64,000 nucleotides of DNA from Planomicrobium sp. CPCC 101079 (GCF_007859275.1 NZ_VOHC01000024.1:62001-126000), one strand, 5' to 3'. Counted from the stretch's first letter, positions 34,854 to 47,055 are shown. Notes: generated by a model not told the origin, from the letters alone. Made by a program: numbers and translations.

Positions 34854-35990
34854 ATGGATTTGCGTTTTACAGAAGAGCAGGTCATGATGCGCGATATGGT
34901 CCGAAATTTTGCACGCGAAGAAATTGCGCCATTTATCGACCGGATGGAAGATGGGGAATTTCCTCATGAAATTCTCAGGAAAATGGGGGATTTAGGCTTG
35001 ATGGGCATTACAGCGCCTGAGAAATACGGCGGTTCAGAAATGGATTTCACTTCCTACATCTGCGCCATCCACGAATTATCCAAAGCGAGCGCGGTAATCG
35101 GCGTTATTCTATCGGTGCACACTTCGGTCGGAACAAATCCGATCTTGAATTTCGGTACGGAAGAACAAATTGCAAAATACATTCCAAAACTGGCATCTGG
35201 CGAATACCTTGGTGCATTTGCTTTGACTGAGCCGGCAGCAGGATCGGATGCGGCAAGTTTGAAAACCAAAGCTGTAAAAAACGGCGACCACTATATCATC
35301 AACGGCTCAAAAGTTTTTATCACTAACGGCGGCGAAGCCGATACATATATCGTTTTCGCTTCCACTAAACCAGCAGCTGGCTCCCGGGGCATTTCAGCGT
35401 TTATTGTTGAGAAGAATTTTCCGGGCTTGATTGTCGGGAAAGACGAAAAGAAAATGGGGCTTCATGGGTCAAGAACCGTTCAGCTGACGTTCGATAATAT
35501 GAAAGTGCCGGCAGAAAACTTGCTTGGCGAGGAAAACAAAGGCTTCAGCATTGCCATGGCAAACTTGAACGTCGGGCGCATCGGCATTGCGGCCCAAGCC
35601 CTTGGCATTGCGGAAGCGGCATATGATTACGCAGTGGCATATGCAAAAGAGCGCGAGCAATTCGGCAAGCCGATTGCAGTTCAACAAGGCATCGGCTTCA
35701 AGCTCGCTGACATGGCCACGCAAGTGGAAGCGGCAAAGCTGCTCGTCTACAATGCAGCGGACTTATATGCCAAAGGCAAAGACTGCAACAAAGAAGCATC
35801 GATTGCCAAACTGTTCGCATCAAAAGCGGCGATGGACGTGGCAATAGAAGCCGTCCAAGTATTCGGCGGCTACGGCTATACGCAGGACTATCCGGTAGAG
35901 CGCCTGTTCCGGGATGCAAAAATTACGGAAATCTACGAAGGTACAAGTGAAATACAGCGCATTGTAATTAGTAAACAGTTATTAAAATAA
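34854..35990 (+). CDS. mmgC: Acyl-CoA dehydrogenase, short/medium-chain type
   Basis: FAD enzyme introducing the alpha-beta double bond, passing electrons to EtfAB. 378 aa. Signatures are AFALTEPAAGSDAASLKT and FGGYGYTQDYPVERLFRDAK; the catalytic base is Glu362 in IYEGTSEIQR. AGGAGG with 7-nt spacing selects ATG 34854 over the upstream in-frame ATG at 34824. Confidence 0.92.
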   Translation: MDLRFTEEQVMMRDMVRNFAREEIAPFIDRMEDGEFPHEILRKMGDLGLMGITAPEKYGGSEMDFTSYICAIHELSKASAVIGVILSVHTSVGTNPILNFGTEEQIAKYIPKLASGEYLGAFALTEPAAGSDAASLKTKAVKNGDHYIINGSKVFITNGGEADTYIVFASTKPAAGSRGISAFIVEKNFPGLIVGKDEKKMGLHGSRTVQLTFDNMKVPAENLLGEENKGFSIAMANLNVGRIGIAAQALGIAEAAYDYAVAYAKEREQFGKPIAVQQGIGFKLADMATQVEAAKLLVYNAADLYAKGKDCNKEASIAKLFASKAAMDVAIEAVQVFGGYGYTQDYPVERLFRDAKITEIYEGTSEIQRIVISKQLLK

Positions 35991-36039
35991 TAAACCTACT
36001 TTAGCTATATGTTGAACTAAAAGAATCGATTTTTATAAA

Positions 36040-36132
36040 TCGCATCGGACGCTTTGGGCATAGCTCCCGCCAGGAGCCGGGAAGATCGTCCGTCTCCTGG
36101 CTTCGCTTAGCCCCTGGACGCGCCGAAGCTAA
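36040..36132. repeat. Intergenic palindromic repeat fragment
   Basis: GCCAGGAG and CTCCTGGC pair across 36069-36101 within a GC-rich block. It begins with a CGGACGCTTTGGGC resembling the CGGACGCTTTCCGC head at 29470. The surrounding 482-bp gap (35991-36472) holds no supportable gene. Confidence 0.55.
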
Positions 36133-36264
36133 GGAATTCTTACTATATGAAAGAAACTATAGGATTGCTGTTTCAAAACTAGTGTAATGGATGATATAAC
36201 ACAAGCCTGCGAAAAGCATAACTATCTCTTGTAATATCAGCAACGCATTTATATTTAATTCAAT

Positions 36265-36293
36265 TTGTAAAGTAATGATTTTAGGCTTTACAA
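36265..36293. repeat. TTGTAAAG / CTTTACAA inverted repeat
   Basis: Eight-base perfect arms separated by 13 nt, about 180 nt upstream of acdA. Could be a weak hairpin or protein site. Confidence 0.45.
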
Positions 36294-36327
36294 TTACAAA
36301 AAACTAGATGATTGCTAGAAGAAAGAG

Positions 36328-36373
36328 CGGAAGGCGTCGACTCCTGCGGTCCACCCGCGGAAAGCGTCCGCCT
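36328..36373. repeat. Internally deleted copy of the 29464 repeat, inverted
   Basis: GGAAGGCGTCGACTCCTGCGG and CCGCGGAAAGCGTCCGCCT are the two ends of the 29464-29585 element in reverse orientation, joined by only 5 nt. Confidence 0.7.
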
Positions 36374-36472
36374 GTCTCTGCATCGCTTCGCTAGCTTCGA
36401 GACATGAAAAAGAGCTGGAGTGATGTCTTCAGAATAGCACATAAAACATTCAAAAACTGGAGGAATTGGACA

Positions 36473-37612
36473 ATGAACTTTCAATTGAGCGAAGAACATG
36501 AAATGATCCGTAAAATGGTCCGCGATTTTGCGGAAAACGAAGTAGGGCCGACAGCAGAAGAACGTGACGAAGAAGAGCGGTTCGACCGTGAGATTTTCGA
36601 CCAGATGGCAGAGCTTGGCCTTACCGGGATTCCATGGCCGGAAGAGTACGGCGGCATCGGCTCCGATTATTTGGCATACTGCATCGCCGTCGAAGAATTA
36701 TCGCGCGTCTGCGCATCGACTGGCGTTACGCTTTCAGCCCATACATCGCTTGCCGGATGGCCGGTATACACATTCGGGACGGAAGAGCAGAAGCAAAAAT
36801 ACTTGCGCCCAATGGCCGAAGGAACAAAAATTGGTGCATACGGCTTGACTGAGCCGCAATCCGGGTCTGACGCCGGCGGCATGAGAACAAACGCAAAAGA
36901 AGACGGCGACCACTGGATCTTGAACGGCTCGAAAATCTTCATCACAAACGGCGGCATCGCCGATATCTACATCGTTTTTGCAGTAACCGATCCGGATTCA
37001 AAACATAAAGGCACGACCGCTTTTATTGTCGAAAAAGATTTTGAAGGCTTCTCGGTCGGCAAAAAAGAGAAAAAACTTGGCATCCGCTCAAGCCCGACAA
37101 CGGAAATCATTTTTGATAACTGCCGCGTGCCGAAAGAAAACATGCTTGGGGAACTTGGCCAAGGCTTCAAAATCGCCATGCAGACGCTTGATGGCGGACG
37201 CAACGGCATTGCGGCGCAGGCAGTTGGAATTGCGCAAGGCGCATTGGATGCATCCGTCAATTATGCGAAAGAGCGCGAACAATTCGGCAAGCCGATTGCA
37301 GCAAACCAAGGCGTTTCGTTCAAACTGGCAGATATGGCAACTTCCATCGAAGCTTCGCGTTTATTGACATACCAGGCGGCATGGCTTGAATCGAACAAAT
37401 TACCGTACAGCAAAGAATCGGCGATGGCGAAATTGATGGCCGGCGACACGGCGATGAAAGTGACTGTCGAAGCGGTTCAAGTATTTGGCGGCTATGGTTA
37501 CACGAAAGACTACCCAGTGGAGCGTTTTATGCGCGATGCAAAGATTACACAAATTTACGAAGGCACACAGGAAATCCAGCGTCTTGTTATTTCCCGTATG
37601 GTCACAAAATAA
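36473..37612 (+). CDS. acdA: Acyl-CoA dehydrogenase AcdA-like
   Basis: 379 aa, paralogous to the enzyme at 34854. [37 protein letters not shown] and the catalytic Glu363 in [10 protein letters not shown] are present. GGAGG precedes ATG 36473; the longer frame from 36404 enters repeat sequence. In B. subtilis acdA neighbours fadF and rpoE, as here. Position before icmF suggests short or branched substrates such as isobutyryl-CoA; that is inference. Confidence 0.9.
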   Translation: MNFQLSEEHEMIRKMVRDFAENEVGPTAEERDEEERFDREIFDQMAELGLTGIPWPEEYGGIGSDYLAYCIAVEELSRVCASTGVTLSAHTSLAGWPVYTFGTEEQKQKYLRPMAEGTKIGAYGLTEPQSGSDAGGMRTNAKEDGDHWILNGSKIFITNGGIADIYIVFAVTDPDSKHKGTTAFIVEKDFEGFSVGKKEKKLGIRSSPTTEIIFDNCRVPKENMLGELGQGFKIAMQTLDGGRNGIAAQAVGIAQGALDASVNYAKEREQFGKPIAANQGVSFKLADMATSIEASRLLTYQAAWLESNKLPYSKESAMAKLMAGDTAMKVTVEAVQVFGGYGYTKDYPVERFMRDAKITQIYEGTQEIQRLVISRMVTK

Positions 37613-37627
37613 CCGGAGGTAATGACT

Positions 37628-38269
37628 ATGAATAAAAAGCGTGAAATACAGTCCTCCGTAAAAGACGAAAGCCTGATCGAAAAGCGCCGTGCGCAAATGA
37701 TCCGCGGTGCTGTCACGCTTTTTAAACAAAAAGGCTTTCACCGGACGACGACCAGGGAAATTGCGAAAGCGGCAGGGTTTAGCATAGGCACGCTTTACGA
37801 ATACATCCGCACAAAAGAAGATGTGCTATACCTCGTCTGCGATTCGATTTACGACGAGGTGCATGCGCGCCTAGATTCGCTGGACGTCGAAAAAGGCTCG
37901 CTGGAAGTGCTGGTTACGGCGCTTGAACATTATTACGGCTTGATCGATGATATGCAGGACGAATTTGTTGTCATGTATCAAGAGTCGAAATCACTTCCGA
38001 AAGACGCCCTGCAATACGTATTGAATAAAGAATTGGAAATGGTAGCGTTGTTTGAGCGTTTACTGATGGAGTGCAGAGAAAGCGGTGAATTGAAAATGAC
38101 ACCGAAAGAAATCAAACTTGCGGCCCATCACTTGTTTGTCCAAGGGCAGATGTGGGCGTTCCGGCGCTGGGCACTCCGGGAGTTTACCATTCAAGAATAT
38201 ATCCAGACACAGACGCACTTTCTTTTGCAGGGGATGGCAGGAGAAAAAATCTCAATACAGGGGGCATAA
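37628..38269 (+). CDS. TetR-family transcriptional regulator
   Basis: 213 aa. The N-terminal helix-turn-helix is TTTREIAKAAGFSIGTLYEYI (about 39-59); the remainder is an all-helical ligand-binding domain. CGGAGG at 37613-37618 gives 9-nt spacing to ATG 37628. It lies in the acdA-TetR-icmF run with no gaps. An acyl-CoA-responsive FadR/LiuR-like role is likely from context, and the palindrome in the fadF promoter is a candidate target. Confidence 0.85.
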   Translation: MNKKREIQSSVKDESLIEKRRAQMIRGAVTLFKQKGFHRTTTREIAKAAGFSIGTLYEYIRTKEDVLYLVCDSIYDEVHARLDSLDVEKGSLEVLVTALEHYYGLIDDMQDEFVVMYQESKSLPKDALQYVLNKELEMVALFERLLMECRESGELKMTPKEIKLAAHHLFVQGQMWAFRRWALREFTIQEYIQTQTHFLLQGMAGEKISIQGA

Positions 38270-38275
38270 TAGATT

Positions 38276-41200
38276 ATGGCTATAGTACAGGAACAAAAAA
38301 CATACAAGCCAAAAAACCATATCCGTTTTGTAACGGCATCCAGCCTTTTTGATGGCCACGACGCCTCCATTAACATCATGCGGCGCATTTTGCAAAGCAC
38401 GGGCGTAGAAGTGATCCACCTTGGCCATAACCGTTCAGTGGAAGAAGTGGTCAATGCAGCAATCCAGGAAGATGTCCAAGGCATCGCCATTTCTTCTTAC
38501 CAAGGCGGCCATATGGAATACTTCAAATACATGTACGACTTGCTGCAGGAAAAAGGCGCGAACCATATCCGGATTTACGGGGGTGGCGGCGGTGTTATTT
38601 TGCCGCGCGAAATAGAAGAGCTGGAAGCATACGGCATTGCAGGCATCTTCTCTCCGGAAGATGGCCGTAAAAAAGGGCTCCAAGGAATGATTCAGGAGAT
38701 TGTGGAAGAATGTGATTTCTCGACCGCCAAACCCGATTTAGTTCCAGAAAACTTGTCGACCGAAAATCCGGTAGCGCTTGCGAACGCCATTACAGCGGTT
38801 GAAGAATCGCATACGCGGGACACAGACGTTACAAGGTTGCTCGAAGCCGTTCGCTCGCAAAGCAAAAACACGCCGATTCTTGGGATTACCGGAACAGGCG
38901 GTGCAGGAAAAAGTTCGTTGACAGACGAGCTGATTCGCCGCTTTTTATCCGAACTGCCGGATAAGAAAATAGCGGTTTTATCAATTGATCCGACAAAACA
39001 AAAAACAGGCGGCGCGCTGCTTGGCGACCGTATCCGCATGAATGCCATTTTCAACAAACGCGTATTCATGAGAAGCTTGGCGACACGCGGTTCACGCACC
39101 GAAATTTCCGGTGCTCTTGGAGATGTGCTGGATGTTGTTCGGGCAGCTGATTTTGATTTAATTGTTGTTGAAACAAGCGGAATTGGGCAAGGGGATGCGG
39201 AAATCGCAAATTTCTCGGACATTTCGATGTACGTGATGACAAGTGAATTCGGTGCGCCTTCACAGCTTGAAAAAATCGACATGATTGATTATGCCGATTT
39301 GATCGTCATCAACAAATTCGAGCGCAAAGGTTCTGAAGATGCACTTCGCCAAGTGCAGAAGCAATTTCAGCGCAGCCGGGAATTATGGGATAAAAATTTG
39401 GATGACATGCCGGTATTCGGCACAATTGCCAGCCAGTTTAACGATAAAGGGACGAATGCGTTGTTTGCTGCATTGGTCGCTGTTGTAAACGCGAAATGCG
39501 GGACAAATTGGCAGACCGATTATGAAATGTTCGCAAAAACCCAAAAAGAGAACATGATCATTCCGAATGAGCGCCGTTATTATCTCCGGGAAATTACGGA
39601 TGCAGTTCGGGGCTACCATGCAAAAACACAAGAACAGTCTCAATTTGCACGCCGCTTGTTCCAATTGGAAGGCGGCATCGAAGCAGTGAGAGAAAAAGCG
39701 CCGGATGACGCACTGATCCAGTCGCTGCAATCGCTTGCGGATGGCATACGCGACGAACTGACTGCCGAATCGAAACGCATTCTTGCCAATTGGAAAGCGT
39801 TAAAAGAAGCTTATACAGGCGATGAATTTATAACAAAAGTGCGCGACAAAGAAATCCGGACGATATTGCGTACGGAAAGCTTATCAGGCATCAAAGTGCC
39901 AAAAGTGGTGCTGCCAAAATTCGAAGATTATGGTGAAATCTTAAAATGGGTTTACTTAGAGAACGTTCCGGGCTCTTTTCCTTACACAGCTGGCGTATTC
40001 CCGTTCAAACGGGAAGGAGAAGACCCAAAGCGTCAGTTTGCAGGAGAAGGCACGCCGGAACGGACAAACAAGAGGTTTCATTATTTGTCGAAAGACGATG
40101 ATGCCAAACGCTTGTCGACGGCCTTCGACTCGGTGACGCTTTACGGCGAAGACCCTGACCATCGACCTGATATTTACGGAAAAGTTGGGGAATCGGGCGT
40201 TTCCATCTGCACATTGGACGATATGAAGAAATTGTACGCAGGCTTCGACCTTTGCGCACCGTCCACATCAGTCTCTATGACAATAAATGGCCCAGCACCG
40301 ATCATCCTTGCGATGTTCATGAACACGGCGATCGATCAGCAAGTAAAAAAACGTGAAGAAGAGCTTGGGCGCACATTGACTGTCGAGGAATTCACGGAAG
40401 TCCGCGAAGGCACGCTGCAAGTGGTGCGCGGGACGGTCCAAGCCGACATCTTGAAAGAAGACCAAGGGCAAAACACATGCATCTTCTCCACTGAGTTCGC
40501 ACTCCGCTTGATGGGGGATATCCAGCAATATTTTATCAACCATAAAGTGCGCAATTACTATTCGGTGTCCATATCCGGCTACCATATCGCAGAAGCTGGG
40601 GCGAATCCGATTTCGCAGCTCGCATTCACGTTGTCGAATGGTTTCACATACGTGGAATACTATTTGAGCCGCGGCATGAATATCGACGATTTTGCACCGA
40701 ACTTATCGTTCTTCTTCTCAAACGGACTGGATCCGGAGTATACAGTGATCGGCCGTGTAGCACGCCGAATCTGGGCGATTGTCATGCGCGATAAATATGG
40801 CGCGAACGAACGCAGCCAAAAGCTGAAATACCATGTCCAAACATCTGGCCGCAGCTTGCACGCACAGGAAATCGATTTTAACGATATCCGGACAACATTG
40901 CAGGCGTTGATGGCATTGCAAGACAATTGCAACTCGCTTCACACGAATGCCTATGACGAAGCGATCACGACACCGACGGAAGAATCCGTGCGCCGTGCGA
41001 TGGCCATCCAGATGATCATCACAAAAGAGCATGGCCTGTCCAAAAACGAAAATCCGCTGCAAGGCGCGTTCATCGTTGAAGAAATGACGCAGCTTGTCGA
41101 AGAAGCGGTACTCGCAGAATTCGACCGCATCAACGACCGCGGCGGGGTTTTAGGCGCGATGGAAACGCAGTATCAGCGCGGAAAAATTCAAGAAGAATCG

Positions 41201-41527
41201 ATGTATTATGAAATGAAAAAACATACCGGCGAACTGCCAATCATTGGGGTCAACACGTATTTGAACCCAAATCCGCAAAGCGACGACGATATCAACTCGA
41301 TGGAAATCGCCCGTGCGACCACTGAAGAGAAGGAAACGCAAATCAATAACTTGCGCGCGTTCCAAGCCCGCAACGATTCGGCAGAAGCACTCGAGCGCCT
41401 AAAGCAAGTAGCAAAGACAGGCGGCAATATCTTTGAAGAACTGATGGAAACTGTAAAAGTTGCCAGTCTTGGCCAAATTACAACAGCTTTATATGAAGTA
41501 GGCGGTCAGTATAGACGAAATATGTAA
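38276..41527 (+). CDS. icmF: Fused isobutyryl-CoA mutase IcmF (B12 domain, GTPase chaperone, mutase)
   Basis: Adenosylcobalamin-dependent interconversion of isobutyryl- and butyryl-CoA. 1083 aa in the IcmF order. Residues about 1-150 form the B12-binding domain, with DGHDAS supplying the lower-axial His28. A G3E-type GTPase chaperone follows, with P-loop GTGGAGKSS near 204-212. The mutase TIM barrel runs from about 540. YTAGVFPF near 570 carries Phe where methylmalonyl-CoA mutase has Tyr, as expected for IcmF. It starts 6 nt after the TetR stop. It is the probable consumer of the upstream corrinoid operon's product. Confidence 0.94.
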   Translation: MAIVQEQKTYKPKNHIRFVTASSLFDGHDASINIMRRILQSTGVEVIHLGHNRSVEEVVNAAIQEDVQGIAISSYQGGHMEYFKYMYDLLQEKGANHIRIYGGGGGVILPREIEELEAYGIAGIFSPEDGRKKGLQGMIQEIVEECDFSTAKPDLVPENLSTENPVALANAITAVEESHTRDTDVTRLLEAVRSQSKNTPILGITGTGGAGKSSLTDELIRRFLSELPDKKIAVLSIDPTKQKTGGALLGDRIRMNAIFNKRVFMRSLATRGSRTEISGALGDVLDVVRAADFDLIVVETSGIGQGDAEIANFSDISMYVMTSEFGAPSQLEKIDMIDYADLIVINKFERKGSEDALRQVQKQFQRSRELWDKNLDDMPVFGTIASQFNDKGTNALFAALVAVVNAKCGTNWQTDYEMFAKTQKENMIIPNERRYYLREITDAVRGYHAKTQEQSQFARRLFQLEGGIEAVREKAPDDALIQSLQSLADGIRDELTAESKRILANWKALKEAYTGDEFITKVRDKEIRTILRTESLSGIKVPKVVLPKFEDYGEILKWVYLENVPGSFPYTAGVFPFKREGEDPKRQFAGEGTPERTNKRFHYLSKDDDAKRLSTAFDSVTLYGEDPDHRPDIYGKVGESGVSICTLDDMKKLYAGFDLCAPSTSVSMTINGPAPIILAMFMNTAIDQQVKKREEELGRTLTVEEFTEVREGTLQVVRGTVQADILKEDQGQNTCIFSTEFALRLMGDIQQYFINHKVRNYYSVSISGYHIAEAGANPISQLAFTLSNGFTYVEYYLSRGMNIDDFAPNLSFFFSNGLDPEYTVIGRVARRIWAIVMRDKYGANERSQKLKYHVQTSGRSLHAQEIDFNDIRTTLQALMALQDNCNSLHTNAYDEAITTPTEESVRRAMAIQMIITKEHGLSKNENPLQGAFIVEEMTQLVEEAVLAEFDRINDRGGVLGAMETQYQRGKIQEESMYYEMKKHTGELPIIGVNTYLNPNPQSDDDINSMEIARATTEEKETQINNLRAFQARNDSAEALERLKQVAKTGGNIFEELMETVKVASLGQITTALYEVGGQYRRNM

Positions 41528-41563
41528 GTGGACATGCCTGCTGCAGGTTGGAATGAAAGATGG

Positions 41564-41603
41564 ACACGCAAAAGTCGTTGCAAAACGATTTTGCGTGTTT
41601 ATT
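41564..41603 (+). terminator. Terminator after icmF
   Basis: ACACGCAAAA / TTTTGCGTGT stem, interior GTCG/CGAT region, then T-rich tail. Confidence 0.8.
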
Positions 41604-41741
41604 TATAGGGGGAAATATTCAAGGGAGATATAGGCCACCAACAAAATGTCTAATCCCCAAAACCGGTTGTTCGTCAAGGCCGGCAGTTTTCTGTATAATG
41701 TAATGAGAAATGATTGTAGAAAATGCGGAGGATGATACTCC

Positions 41742-41903
41742 ATGCCTAAACTGACACATTACATAATCTTTATCTTCTGCACGATTCTTATTTTTTTCCT
41801 ATACGGCAAAGCGCTTGGATCGATTCCTTTTTTTATCCTTTCTTTCTATTTGTTTTATTTTGCATGGTCTGAACTGTACAAGAGAAAAAAGAAAACACGC
41901 TAG
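41742..41903 (+). CDS. Small membrane protein, 53 aa
   Basis: A 53-codon frame begins ATG at 41742 with GGAGG at 41727-41731 (10-nt spacing) and a TATAAT at 41694-41699 upstream. The product is one or two hydrophobic helices (IIFIFCTILIFFLYG and FFILSFYLFYFAW) followed by a basic tail ending in YKRKKKTR, the topology of a small inner-membrane peptide. Gene signals are strong for its length. Function unknown. Confidence 0.65.
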   Translation: MPKLTHYIIFIFCTILIFFLYGKALGSIPFFILSFYLFYFAWSELYKRKKKTR

Positions 41904-41964
41904 CCGGCGGACACTACTTTGTATATAATGAATTAAGTTAAGACAGAAGAAGGGACGTGCACGA

Positions 41965-42609
41965 ATGAAAATCCGTGAATTAACAAGAGAAGAACTGGTC
42001 GAAGAGTCATTTGTTGACTTAACATATGCAATTTTAGAAGAAACACACGAAACAAAAACTTATCCTGAAATTGTTGCAGAAATCGAGAACTTGCTGGGCT
42101 TGTCGAAAGAGGACATGAAAGCCCGTTTAGTGCAGTTCTATACGGACATGAACATTGATGGACGCTTCTTGATCCTTGGGGAAAACCGTTGGGGGCTTCG
42201 CGAGTGGTATCCGGTGGAACAAATCGAAGAAGAATCGGCTCCGACTGTTAAAGCACGCAAGAAGAAAGCGAAAGTTGCAGACGATGAAGATTTCGATGAT
42301 ATGGATCTTGAATTGGAAGATGAATTGGAATTTGACGATTTCGACGATGAAGATGATGACGAAGACGATGATGAAGATGGCACAAGCATTGATCTAGGCA
42401 TAGGAATCGTTGATGAAGATGAAGACGATGATGAGGACGAAATCAAATTGCCGGTTGAAGTCGACGAAGTTCTCGATTTTGACGAAGACGAGGATGAAGA
42501 AGTTGATTTAGGTGCTGAAATCCTTGTCGAAGATGATGAAGATCTGGAAGATGATTTAGATGCAGATCTTGATGTTGAAGAAGATGAAGACGACGAGGAC
42601 CTGAAATAA
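41965..42609 (+). CDS. rpoE: RNA polymerase delta subunit
   Basis: 214 aa. Residues 1-90 form the folded HARE-HTH domain (ELVEESFVDLTYAILEE; LGENRWGLREW). The C-terminal half is an extremely acidic Asp/Glu run, typical of delta, which promotes RNAP recycling and HelD-linked turnover. TATAAT at 41924 lies upstream. Followed by pyrG as in other Bacillales. Confidence 0.95.
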   Translation: MKIRELTREELVEESFVDLTYAILEETHETKTYPEIVAEIENLLGLSKEDMKARLVQFYTDMNIDGRFLILGENRWGLREWYPVEQIEEESAPTVKARKKKAKVADDEDFDDMDLELEDELEFDDFDDEDDDEDDDEDGTSIDLGIGIVDEDEDDDEDEIKLPVEVDEVLDFDEDEDEEVDLGAEILVEDDEDLEDDLDADLDVEEDEDDEDLK

Positions 42610-42626
42610 ACTGACTATTTTTTACC

Positions 42627-42655
42627 TTGACTTCTTAAGCGAGACTAGATAAGAT
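42627..42655 (+). promoter_or_regulatory. pyrG promoter
   Basis: TTGACT (42627-42632), 17-nt spacer, TAAGAT (42650-42655). Transcription should start at 42662, the first G of GGGCTCC. Confidence 0.85.
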
Positions 42656-42661
42656 TTTACT

Positions 42662-44361
<1,700 letters not shown>

Positions 44362-44363
44362 TT

Positions 44364-44402
44364 TTAAAAGCCTGCCTGAATTTTTCAGGCAGGCTTTTTT
44401 CT
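44364..44402. terminator. Terminator between pyrG and ywjG
   Basis: AAAGCCTGCCTGAA / TTCAGGCAGGCTTT stem with T-run; genes are convergent, so it may serve both. Confidence 0.92.
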
Positions 44403-44415
44403 TTTTTTCTCTGCT

Positions 44416-44901
44416 TTATTCTGCCAACATTTCATCAATCAACAGTTTCACCGCGTGATACACGTAAAGGGCGCCCATCGCATGGGGGACGAGTGTCCGT
44501 CCGCCGTCATCTGCCGGCAGCAGTCCTTTATCCATTTTCAATGAAATAAAAGCGTCGGCCATATCGGTTTCTTTCGTTTCAGCTGCAAGCATGGCCAATG
44601 GCATGTGGGCATCGGCGAGCCTGCCGGCAAGTTCGTCGCCTTCGTCCTTTTTCGCTAAGATCCAAATACGATCAGCGCTTGTGACGATGCTGTCCGGCTG
44701 CCATTCGGCAATGCGCGGAAGCGGCTCTGCTCCGTTAATGGCAGCTGCGACAACAGCTTTCATTTCGCCAAAAGCCGCTAAGAAAATAGTTCCTTCTCCA
44801 ACTGCTGCCTGCGCTAATAGGCGGGCGGTATCTTCAATGGCTTCTTCTTGTTGGGAAATACGCTGGAATAATCCTGTGAGTTGCGTTGTCAACATTTTCA
44901 T
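44416..44901 (-). CDS. ywjG: DUF2529 family protein (YwjG-like)
   Basis: 161 aa, soluble; resembles B. subtilis YwjG in sequence and position between pyrG and spo0F. The alternating helix and strand pattern is compatible with a SIS-like (sugar isomerase) fold, but no catalytic residues can be named. Function unknown. Confidence 0.82.
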   Translation of the reverse strand: MKMLTTQLTGLFQRISQQEEAIEDTARLLAQAAVGEGTIFLAAFGEMKAVVAAAINGAEPLPRIAEWQPDSIVTSADRIWILAKKDEGDELAGRLADAHMPLAMLAAETKETDMADAFISLKMDKGLLPADDGGRTLVPHAMGALYVYHAVKLLIDEMLAE

Positions 44902-45018
44902 CTTTCTTCACCTCATGACAAAAGTATATCAGATGAAAGGAAAGAGTGATAAAGTTGGGAAAAATTTGGTAGAATAAAAGGAAAGCAATTCCAGAAGGAA
45001 ATGAAAGGGTGACTCTTC

Positions 45019-45378
45019 GTGAAAACAATTTTAATTGTAGATGATCAGCCGGGCATTCGGCTTTTATTGGATGAAGTTTTTTCGCTGGAAGGTTTTCATA
45101 CGGTTACAGCAGGAAATGGAAGAGAAGCACTTCAAAAAGCGGGGGAAGCCCGTCCGGATATGGTTCTTCTGGATATGAAAATGCCAGGAATGGATGGCAT
45201 TGAAATTTTAAAAAGACTGAAAAAAGAACAGCAGGATTTAAGGGTTATGATGATGACGGCATATGGGGAAATGGATTTGATCGAAGAATCAATCACCTGC
45301 GGGGCGGTCCGGTATTTCACAAAACCCTTCGATGTTTTCGAAGTCCGGGACGCTGTAAAGAGTTTATTGGAAGACTGA
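45019..45378 (+). CDS. spo0F: Sporulation phosphorelay response regulator Spo0F
   Basis: 119-residue stand-alone receiver domain. Acidic pocket Asp8-Asp9, phospho-acceptor Asp52 in LLDMKMPGMDG, Thr80 in MTAYGE and Lys102 in TKPFD are all intact. Its neighbours (pyrG-ywjG before, fba after) are those of spo0F in B. subtilis, and the sequence is close. GTG start at 45019 after AAAGGGTGA. It passes phosphate from sensor kinases to Spo0B in sporulators. Confidence 0.9.
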   Translation: MKTILIVDDQPGIRLLLDEVFSLEGFHTVTAGNGREALQKAGEARPDMVLLDMKMPGMDGIEILKRLKKEQQDLRVMMMTAYGEMDLIEESITCGAVRYFTKPFDVFEVRDAVKSLLED

Positions 45379-45463
45379 CAGCTTCGGCAGTGGCGAAGGT
45401 ACAGGGATTTTGTTATGATAGTATGGATATTTACATTATATCTAGCCTTAGGAGGAATTTAGC

Positions 45464-46321
45464 GTGGCATTAGTTTCAATGAAAGAAATGATGATTAAAG
45501 GAAAACAGGAAGGCTATGCAATTGGCCAATTCAACTTAAATAACCTTGAGTTTACTCAAGCCATTCTCCAAGCGGCACAAGAAGAAAATTCTCCAGTTAT
45601 TTTAGGAGTGTCTGAAGGAGCTGCCCGTTATATGGGTGGATTCACCACAGTAGTACATATGGTGAAGGGATTAATGCATGATTACAAAATTACCGTACCA
45701 GTGGCAATCCACTTGGACCACGGATCCAGCTTTGAAAAATGTAAGGAAGCGATTGATGCTGGATTTACTTCAGTCATGATTGATGCGTCCCATCACCCGT
45801 TCGAAGAAAACGTGGAAACCACGAAGCAAGTAGTGGAATATGCACATAAAAATGGTGTGTCTGTAGAAGCGGAACTAGGAACAGTCGGCGGACAGGAAGA
45901 TGATGTGATCGCTGATGGCGTTATTTACGCAGATCCGCAGGAATGCAAGCAGCTAGTTGATCAAACAGGTATTGACTGCTTGGCGCCAGCTCTAGGTTCT
46001 GTCCATGGACCATATAAAGGCGAGCCAAACTTAGGCTTTAAAGAAATGGAAGAAATTTCTCAGCTTTGCGACGTGCCTTTAGTATTGCACGGAGGAACTG
46101 GAATTCCATTAAAAGATATTCAGCGTTCTGTTTCACTTGGAACAGCGAAAATCAATGTCAACACAGAAAGCCAAATCGCTTCTGCAAAAGCAGTCCGCGA
46201 AGCTTTGGCTAAAGATACAGAAATGTACGACCCACGCAAATACTTGACGCCTGCGCGCGACGCGATCAAAGCGACAGTCATTGGCAAAATGCGCGAATTC
46301 GGCAGTTCAGGCAAAGCATAA
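45464..46321 (+). CDS. fbaA: Fructose-bisphosphate aldolase, class II
   Basis: Zinc-dependent glycolytic aldolase, 285 aa. [11 protein letters not shown] carries the Asp and His of the active site; [13 protein letters not shown] and VLHGGTGIP hold the other metal ligands and phosphate loop. GTG start at 45464 after AGGAGG. A TATGAT/TATATC-rich stretch just upstream probably holds the promoter. Confidence 0.95.
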   Translation: MALVSMKEMMIKGKQEGYAIGQFNLNNLEFTQAILQAAQEENSPVILGVSEGAARYMGGFTTVVHMVKGLMHDYKITVPVAIHLDHGSSFEKCKEAIDAGFTSVMIDASHHPFEENVETTKQVVEYAHKNGVSVEAELGTVGGQEDDVIADGVIYADPQECKQLVDQTGIDCLAPALGSVHGPYKGEPNLGFKEMEEISQLCDVPLVLHGGTGIPLKDIQRSVSLGTAKINVNTESQIASAKAVREALAKDTEMYDPRKYLTPARDAIKATVIGKMREFGSSGKA

Positions 46322-46346
46322 TAAAATCACCATTAAAAATGGATGG

Positions 46347-46383
46347 AGGAGAGAAGCGTCCGATAGGTCTCTTCTCTTTTTCA
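46347..46383 (+). terminator. Hairpin between fbaA and tal
   Basis: GAGAGAAG and CTTCTCTTTTT arms around a CGTCCGATAGGTCT region, with T-run; imperfect, so may be a partial terminator. Confidence 0.55.
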
Positions 46384-46404
46384 ACATAACTAGGAGGAAA
46401 ATCG

Positions 46405-47055
46405 ATGAAGTTTTTTATTGATACGGCAAATTTCGATGAAATCAAAGAAGCCCACTCTTGGGGCATCCTTTCCGGAGTTACGACTAACCCTTCTCTAGTT
46501 GCAAAAGAAAAGAACGTGTCTTTCCACGACCGCTTGAAAGAAATCGCTGCACTTGTGGACGGTTCGATCAGCGGGGAAGTAATTTCCCTTGATGCGGAAG
46601 GCATGATCAAAGAAGGCCGTGAATTGGCAGCTTTGGCTCCGAATATCACGGTTAAATTGCCGATGACGCCGGATGGCTTGAAAGCATGTGCGGTTCTAGC
46701 TGGTGAAGGCAAGAAAGTTAACGTTACGCTAATTTTCAACGCCAACCAAGCGCTTTTGGCAGCCCGTGCTGGAGCGGCTTACGTTTCGCCTTTCCTTGGC
46801 CGCTTGGATGACATTGGCCACAATGGAATGGATCTAATCTCCACCATCTCGACGATTTTCACAATCCACGAGATCAAAGCAGAAATTATCGCTGCCTCGA
46901 TCCGCCATCCTCAACACGTTACCGAAGCTGCGTTGAATGGGGCACACATTGGCACAATGCCATTTAAAGTAATCAAGCAATTATTTCACCACCCGTTGAC
47001 TGACAAAGGAATTGAAGCATTCTTGGCTGACTGGGAAAAACGCTCTGCCGAGTAA
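46405..47055 (+). CDS. tal: Transaldolase, short (FSA/TalC) subfamily
   Basis: 216 aa, the small decameric class. Schiff-base lysine Lys84 lies in [18 protein letters not shown] is the N-terminal signature. Links glycolysis and the pentose-phosphate pathway; the next-door fbaA fits. AGGAGG before the ATG. Confidence 0.93.
   Translation: MKFFIDTANFDEIKEAHSWGILSGVTTNPSLVAKEKNVSFHDRLKEIAALVDGSISGEVISLDAEGMIKEGRELAALAPNITVKLPMTPDGLKACAVLAGEGKKVNVTLIFNANQALLAARAGAAYVSPFLGRLDDIGHNGMDLISTISTIFTIHEIKAEIIAASIRHPQHVTEAALNGAHIGTMPFKVIKQLFHHPLTDKGIEAFLADWEKRSAE

Noticed and set aside
42138-42446. Serine-only minus-strand frame
   Set aside because: Antisense of the Asp/Glu run in the RNA polymerase delta subunit; GAT/GAA codons read backwards give serine codons.
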